This document shows positions 60,254-64,000 of a DNA stretch of 64,000 nucleotides, one piece after another. Position 1 is the first letter of the stretch. Every line of letters starts with the position of its first letter. The notes under the pieces are model-generated. The model was not told the DNA's origin. It did not search any database and saw nothing but the letters and a program-made list of their open reading frames with translations. The translations under genes were made by a program, and so were the position numbers. This stretch comes from an uncultured Eubacteriales bacterium (GTDB lineage Bacteria > Bacillota > Clostridia > Oscillospirales > Oscillospiraceae), in the NCBI GenBank assembly GCA_900549475.1, contig UROF01000007.1, positions 35,371 through 99,370 of the forward strand, written 5' to 3'.

Positions 60254-61390
60254 ATGACAAAAGTAAACGTGATTTCCGGCTTTTTGGGCGCCGGGAAAAC
60301 TACCCTTATCAAAAAGCTCCTGGAGGAAGCTCTGAAGGGAGAGAAGATTGTCCTCATTGAAAATGAGTTTGGTGAGATCGGCATCGACGGCGGCTTTCTC
60401 AAGGATGCTGGCATCGAGATCAGCGAGATGAACTCCGGGTGCATCTGCTGCTCCCTGGTGGGCGACTTCGGCGAGGCCCTGAAAAAAGTGCTGGAGCAGT
60501 TCCACCCCGACCGTATCCTCATCGAGCCCTCCGGCGTGGGCAAGCTGTCCGATGTGATCCGCGCCATCCAGGGCGTTATTGCCCAGGAGCCGGATATGGT
60601 GCTGGGCAGTGCTGTCACTGTGGCTGACGCCACCAAGTGCAAGGTGTATATGAAAAACTTCGGCGAGTTCTATGAGAACCAGGTGCAGTACGCCGGGGCG
60701 ATCGTCCTCAGCCGCACCCAGAAGGCCAGCCCCGCCAAGGTGGAGGAGGCAGTGGCCATTCTCCGGGGGAAGAACGCCGATGCTCCCATCGTCACCACCC
60801 CCTGGGACCAGCTCACAGGAAGCCAGCTCCTCTCCGCCATGGAGGAGGGCAACACCCTGGCCGCCGACCTGATGGCCGAGGAGGAGGTCTGCCCTGTCTG
60901 CGGCGGCCACCACGACCACGACCATGAGCATCACCATGATCACGATCATGACCATTGCGGCTGCGGTCATGACCACCACGAGCACGAGCATGACCATGAC
61001 CATCACGACCACGACTGCTGCGGCCACGACCACGATCATGAGCATGAGCATCATCATGACCACGACCATGACCACTGCGGCTGCGGCCACGACCACCATC
61101 ACCACGGCCACCACGCTGACGAGGTGTTTTCCAGCTGGGGCGTGGAGACTACCCACACCTTTACGGCGGAGCAGCTGGAGAAGATCCTTACCGCGCTGGA
61201 CGGTGGAGAGTACGGCGCGGTGCTGCGGGCCAAGGGTATCGTAAACGGCGGCGACGGCGTGTGGTATCACTTCGACTATGTGCCGGAGGATCACCAGGTC
61301 CGCACCGGCCCTGCGGACTACACCGGCCGGCTCTGCGTCATCGGCAGCGGCCTGAAGGAGGAGGGCCTCAAGGCTCTCTTCGAGGTGTGA
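60254..61390 (+). CDS. G3E (CobW/COG0523) GTPase with His-rich metal-binding insert
   Basis: A 378-residue G3E GTPase. Walker A GFLGAGKTT (9-17), metal motif CICC (63-66) and DRILIEPSG are present. A histidine/aspartate-rich stretch spans about 213-288 and contains a block ending HCGCGHD twice, about 40 residues apart, an internal duplication. The C-terminal CobW domain follows. G3E proteins with such inserts store or deliver Zn, Ni or Co. The NKxD guanine motif is replaced by SRTQK. ATG at 60254 is seven bases after AAGAGG; ATG at 60248 is too close. One base separates it from the next gene. Confidence 0.9.
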   Translation: MTKVNVISGFLGAGKTTLIKKLLEEALKGEKIVLIENEFGEIGIDGGFLKDAGIEISEMNSGCICCSLVGDFGEALKKVLEQFHPDRILIEPSGVGKLSDVIRAIQGVIAQEPDMVLGSAVTVADATKCKVYMKNFGEFYENQVQYAGAIVLSRTQKASPAKVEEAVAILRGKNADAPIVTTPWDQLTGSQLLSAMEEGNTLAADLMAEEEVCPVCGGHHDHDHEHHHDHDHDHCGCGHDHHEHEHDHDHHDHDCCGHDHDHEHEHHHDHDHDHCGCGHDHHHHGHHADEVFSSWGVETTHTFTAEQLEKILTALDGGEYGAVLRAKGIVNGGDGVWYHFDYVPEDHQVRTGPADYTGRLCVIGSGLKEEGLKALFEV

Positions 61391-61391
61391 T

Positions 61392-62339
61392 ATGGCAAAG
61401 ACGGAAACAGTCTACCCGGTATATATGATCGCCGGGTTTCTGGACAGCGGCAAGACCTCCTTTATCAACGGCATCCTCTCTGACGGCTTTGCCCTGGAGG
61501 ACAGGACCCTTCTCATCTGCTGTGAGGAGGGCGAGGTGGAGTACGACCCCAAGGTGATGCACAATGTCACTGTGGTGACGGTGGAGGACCAGGAGACCCT
61601 GACCCCTAAGTTCCTGCTGGAGCAGCAGAAAAAGTGCAAGGCCACCCAGATCATCGTGGAGTATAACGGCATGTGGGACATCCAGCCCTTCTATGAGGAG
61701 GGTATGCCGGAGAACTGGGTCCTCTACCAGATCATTTTTACGGTGGATGGTCCTACTTTCGATATCTACTCCAAGAACATGGGACCCCTGATGCTGGAGA
61801 AGCTCCGCAACGCAGATATGATCATCATCAACCGCTGCAGCGACGAGCTGTGCACTGCCCTGCGGCGGCGGAACCTGCGGCTTATCAACCGCCGGGCGGA
61901 TATCTACCTGGAGAAGGAAGACGGAACCAGCGAGGACTATATGGACGGCACCGTGTCCGCCTTTGACCTCTCGGGGCCGGAGCTGCGGATCGCTGACGAG
62001 GACTACGGCCTGTGGTATGTGGAGATCATGGACAATCCCGCCATGTATGAGGGGAAAACGGTGATCTTCCGGGCCATGATGTGCAAGCCGCCCCAGTACG
62101 GCGACTACTTCACCCCAGGCCGCTTTGTTATGGTCTGCTGCGAGAAGGATATGAACTTCCTGGCCCTGGCCTGTATCGGGTGGGACGTATCCAAGATCCC
62201 GGAAAAAACCTGGGTGGAGGTCACCGCCCGGGTGTCCCTGGAGCACTGGGACCCCTACGGGGAGGAGGACGGCCCTGTCCTCCATGTGACGGACCTTCGC
62301 AAGTGCGAGAAGCCGGCGGAAGAAGTCGTGCAGATGTAG
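61392..62339 (+). CDS. G3E-type GTPase fused to a DUF1980-like domain
   Basis: A 315-residue protein. Residues 1-185 are a G3E-like GTPase with Walker A GFLDSGKTS (15-23) but no CxCC; a CCEEGE segment (about 44-49) stands in its place. Residues about 220-300 (YEGKTVIFRAMMCKPPQYGDYFTPGRFVMVCCEKD...) look like the DUF1980/YcgQ-type domain (TIGR03943) found with putative zinc permease systems. The usual CobW C-terminal domain is missing. It is coupled to the His-rich G3E gene by a one-base gap and so probably works on the same metal. Confidence 0.75.
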   Translation: MAKTETVYPVYMIAGFLDSGKTSFINGILSDGFALEDRTLLICCEEGEVEYDPKVMHNVTVVTVEDQETLTPKFLLEQQKKCKATQIIVEYNGMWDIQPFYEEGMPENWVLYQIIFTVDGPTFDIYSKNMGPLMLEKLRNADMIIINRCSDELCTALRRRNLRLINRRADIYLEKEDGTSEDYMDGTVSAFDLSGPELRIADEDYGLWYVEIMDNPAMYEGKTVIFRAMMCKPPQYGDYFTPGRFVMVCCEKDMNFLALACIGWDVSKIPEKTWVEVTARVSLEHWDPYGEEDGPVLHVTDLRKCEKPAEEVVQM

Positions 62340-62364
62340 GGCCCTGATGCTGCTATGATGGTTC

Positions 62365-62401
62365 AGCCGGCGGCGGGAAGCATCCCGCTGCCGGCTTTTT
62401 C
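62365..62401 (+). terminator. Terminator of the G3E gene pair
   Basis: A 14-bp stem (62365-62378 with 62383-62396, one G-U pair) with AGCA loop and TTTT tail. Confidence 0.88.
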
Positions 62402-62511
62402 AAGTCGGTTCGGCGGCGTGCCTGCCGGGGAAGCGGCGCGCCGGAGGACGGCCTGGTACAGGAGTTCCCCCAGCTGCGGGGACGCGAAGAGAGGAAAAGG
62501 AGAAACGAGCC

Positions 62512-63669
62512 ATGATCAAGCTGCTGAAAAACGCCCGGGTCTATGCCCCGGCACCTCTGGGGGTAAAGGATATCCTGATTGCGGGGGAAAAGATCTGCCG
62601 CATAGATGACCGCATCGAGGGCTATGAGGGCCTGCCCGATGTGGAGGTATTTGATCTGGAGGGCCGCATCCTGACCCCCGGTTATATTGACCTCCACGTC
62701 CATATTACCGGCGGCGGAGGAGAGCAGGGTTTTACCTCCCGGGTGCCGGAGAGCCGGCTGAGCGTATTTGTGGAAAACGGCATTACTACTGTGGTGGGGC
62801 TCCTGGGTACCGACGGCATTACCCGCAGCATCGAAAATCTGGTGGCCAAGGCCCGGGCCCTTACCGAGGAGGGCATCACCGCCTATGCCCTCACCAGCGC
62901 CTACGGGTATCCCCCTGTGACCATGACCGGCAGTGTGGAGAAGGATATCATGATGGTGCCTCCCATTATCGGTGTGAAGGTGGCGGTGTCGGACCACCGC
63001 AGCTCCAACCCCACCGGGGAGGAGCTGATCCGGCTGGCCACATGGGCCCGGCGGGCGGGGCTTCTCAGCGGTACAGCGGGCCTTGTGACCATGCATATGG
63101 GTTCCGGCAAAGGAGGCCTGGACCCTGTTTTCTATGTGCTGGATCATTCCGATGTTCCCGCCAGGAACCTTCTCCCTACCCATATGCACCGCAGCCAATC
63201 CCTTATCGACCAGGGGATTGAGCTGGTGCGCCGGGGCGGATACATGGACTTTACCGCCGGCTGTGACGACAAGGAACTGGAGGTCAACGCCGACAGACTG
63301 GCCTCCTGTCTCAGCCGGGAGGGAGTCACGCCTGACCATGTTACCCTGTCCAGCGACGCCTACGGCAGCCAGCCGCGGTTTGACGACAAGGGGGAGTGTA
63401 TCGGCCTGACCTACGCTTCCCCCAAGTACCTCCATAGGACGATCCAAACCTTGGTGCAGCGGGGCATGGCCCTGGAGGAGGCGCTGAAACTCCTTACCAC
63501 AACCCCTGCCCACCTCCTGGGCAGAACTGGGGTGAAGGGCTGCGTGGTCCGGGGAGCCGATGCGGATCTCCTGGTGCTGGGAGAGGGGTTGGCCATCGAG
63601 GGCCTCTTTGCCCGGGGCCGCACCGCCCTGTGGCAGGGCAAGACCCTGATGAAGGGCAGATTTGAATAA
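62512..63669 (+). CDS. iadA: Isoaspartyl dipeptidase
   Basis: A 385-residue amidohydrolase-superfamily enzyme, close to the 390 of Escherichia coli IadA. Metal ligands are seen in DLHVHITGGGGEQG, the carboxylated Lys in GVKVAVSDHRSS, His in THMHRS and Asp in LSSDAYGSQP. It cleaves beta-aspartyl dipeptides from damaged proteins. AAAAGGAG precedes the ATG. It stands alone between terminators. GTDGITRSIENLVAKARAL matches the family's N-terminal half. Confidence 0.95.
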   Translation: MIKLLKNARVYAPAPLGVKDILIAGEKICRIDDRIEGYEGLPDVEVFDLEGRILTPGYIDLHVHITGGGGEQGFTSRVPESRLSVFVENGITTVVGLLGTDGITRSIENLVAKARALTEEGITAYALTSAYGYPPVTMTGSVEKDIMMVPPIIGVKVAVSDHRSSNPTGEELIRLATWARRAGLLSGTAGLVTMHMGSGKGGLDPVFYVLDHSDVPARNLLPTHMHRSQSLIDQGIELVRRGGYMDFTAGCDDKELEVNADRLASCLSREGVTPDHVTLSSDAYGSQPRFDDKGECIGLTYASPKYLHRTIQTLVQRGMALEEALKLLTTTPAHLLGRTGVKGCVVRGADADLLVLGEGLAIEGLFARGRTALWQGKTLMKGRFE

Positions 63670-63688
63670 ATTGCTGTCATAAAAACAG

Positions 63689-63725
63689 AGCAGGTCCTGG
63701 GAGGAATCCCGGGGCCTGCTTTTGC
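63689..63725 (+). terminator. Terminator of iadA
   Basis: A 14-bp stem (63689-63702 with 63707-63720, one G-U pair) and a short T tail. Confidence 0.85.
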
Positions 63726-63837
63726 TGTACGCTGCCTCCAATACAAAGTTATATATAAATAAACAGCAATTTTTGTATTTATATTTATATGGGCGCTAAA
63801 CTGCAAGAAAACAGCTTTGCTATCATTTAAAAACAAA

Positions 63838-63879
63838 AAGGCCACCATAAGCCAGTTTTATCTGGCTTATGGTGGCCTT
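63838..63879 (-). terminator. Terminator following the tRNA-Arg remnant
   Basis: A perfect 18-bp inverted repeat, AAGGCCACCATAAGCCAG and its complement with a TTTTAT loop. On the minus strand it directly follows the CCA of the tRNA-like sequence and ends in TTTTTGTTTTT, as after a tRNA gene. Confidence 0.8.
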
Positions 63880-63924
63880 TGGCACCCCTGACCAGACTCT
63901 AACTGGTGACCTACCGCTTAGGAG
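63880..63924 (-). pseudogene. tRNA-Arg(CCT) 3' half, truncated (candidate attachment site)
   Basis: On the minus strand, an anticodon loop CTCCTAA, its 3' stem, the variable region AGGTC, a T stem ACCAG/CTGGT and an acceptor end CAGGGGTG plus encoded CCA can be read in order. The matching 5' acceptor ACCCCTG and D arm are absent from the following bases up to the window edge. The T loop reads TTAGAGT, lacking the invariant C56. It is therefore a broken tRNA, as left when a mobile element integrates into a tRNA gene. Confidence 0.65.
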
Positions 63925-63937
63925 TACGGCGTACCAT

Positions 63938-63988
63938 TTCGCAAATTGTTCATATCATATCTTCCCGTGTTGTTTCTTCGCAAATTGT
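63938..63988. repeat. 12-bp direct repeat beside the tRNA remnant
   Basis: TTCGCAAATTGT occurs at 63938-63949 and 63977-63988, 39 bases apart start to start. Short direct repeats next to an attachment core are typical of tyrosine-recombinase arm sites; this role is inference. Confidence 0.45.
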
Positions 63989-64000
63989 GCTGTCTGGAGG

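Noticed and set aside
60900..61110. Repetitive CACGACCATGAC-type DNA that could suggest a tandem repeat array or CRISPR
   Set aside because: It encodes the His/Asp-rich segment of the G3E GTPase in frame; no spacer-repeat structure is present.
63880..64000. A complete functional tRNA gene
   Set aside because: No matching 5' acceptor strand or D arm can be found, and the T loop lacks C56.

Overview
The window looks like chromosomal DNA of a gut clostridium of the Oscillospiraceae type (Flavonifractor, Lawsonibacter or Intestinimonas-like). It is GC-rich with Firmicute-style AAGGAGG ribosome binding sites, has lipoproteins with low-complexity Asn/Thr linkers, and carries BMP-type nucleoside transporters, a PurO plus stand-alone AICAR transformylase purine pathway and a group-B-like [FeFe] hydrogenase. 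This placement is inferred from gene content, not from a marker gene. The first ~1.9 kb is visibly more AT-rich than the rest, and the last ~100 bases hold a broken tRNA-Arg(CCT) 3' half, so both ends may touch acquired DNA.

Layout. 1-1172: tail of a BMP-type ABC permease pair. 1985-11785: a divergent AraC-type regulator and a ten-gene nucleoside/ribose uptake and catabolism operon (BMP lipoprotein, ATPase, two permeases, amidohydrolase, ribokinase-like kinase, SIS isomerase, RbsD/FucU protein, GATase-like protein). 12061-17196 (minus): small membrane protein, then carAB behind a leader that holds a small ORF and an intrinsic terminator. 17492-30501: a ZTP riboswitch followed by purE-purC-purF-like-purM-purN-purO-purB-AICAR transformylase-purD-purL, which covers PRPP to IMP in one cluster. 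30809-37963 (minus): three poorly characterised genes, led by a 1601-residue protein that joins HD, helical-repeat, NadD-like nucleotidyltransferase, GNAT-like and phosphoribosyltransferase-like regions. 38331-44971: pstSCAB-phoU-phoB-phoR. 45120-47648: a membrane-anchored MerR/RDD protein with its own MerR-type promoter, and a DUF2975/XRE pair with a palindromic operator. 47731-50320: lysine riboswitch and dapA-dapB-dapH. 50477-56648: glycosyltransferase, a 25-codon micro-transcription unit, CBS/DRTGG pyrophosphatase, DUF1643 protein and an SLH surface protein. 56890-63669: [FeFe] hydrogenase-like protein, a Tritrichomonas-type IMP dehydrogenase, two G3E GTPases and isoaspartyl dipeptidase.

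How it fits together. The window is dominated by nucleotide economy. Nucleosides are imported and their ribose phosphorylated. Carbamoyl phosphate feeds pyrimidines and arginine. Purines are made de novo under ZMP/ZTP control, guaB sends IMP to GMP, and phosphate uptake is regulated by PhoBR. Most likely new biology: the 1601-residue fusion and its two partners, the 25-residue protein unit at 51.7 kb, the purF-like gene that has lost its glutaminase residues, the carAB leader and the MerR-RDD regulator.
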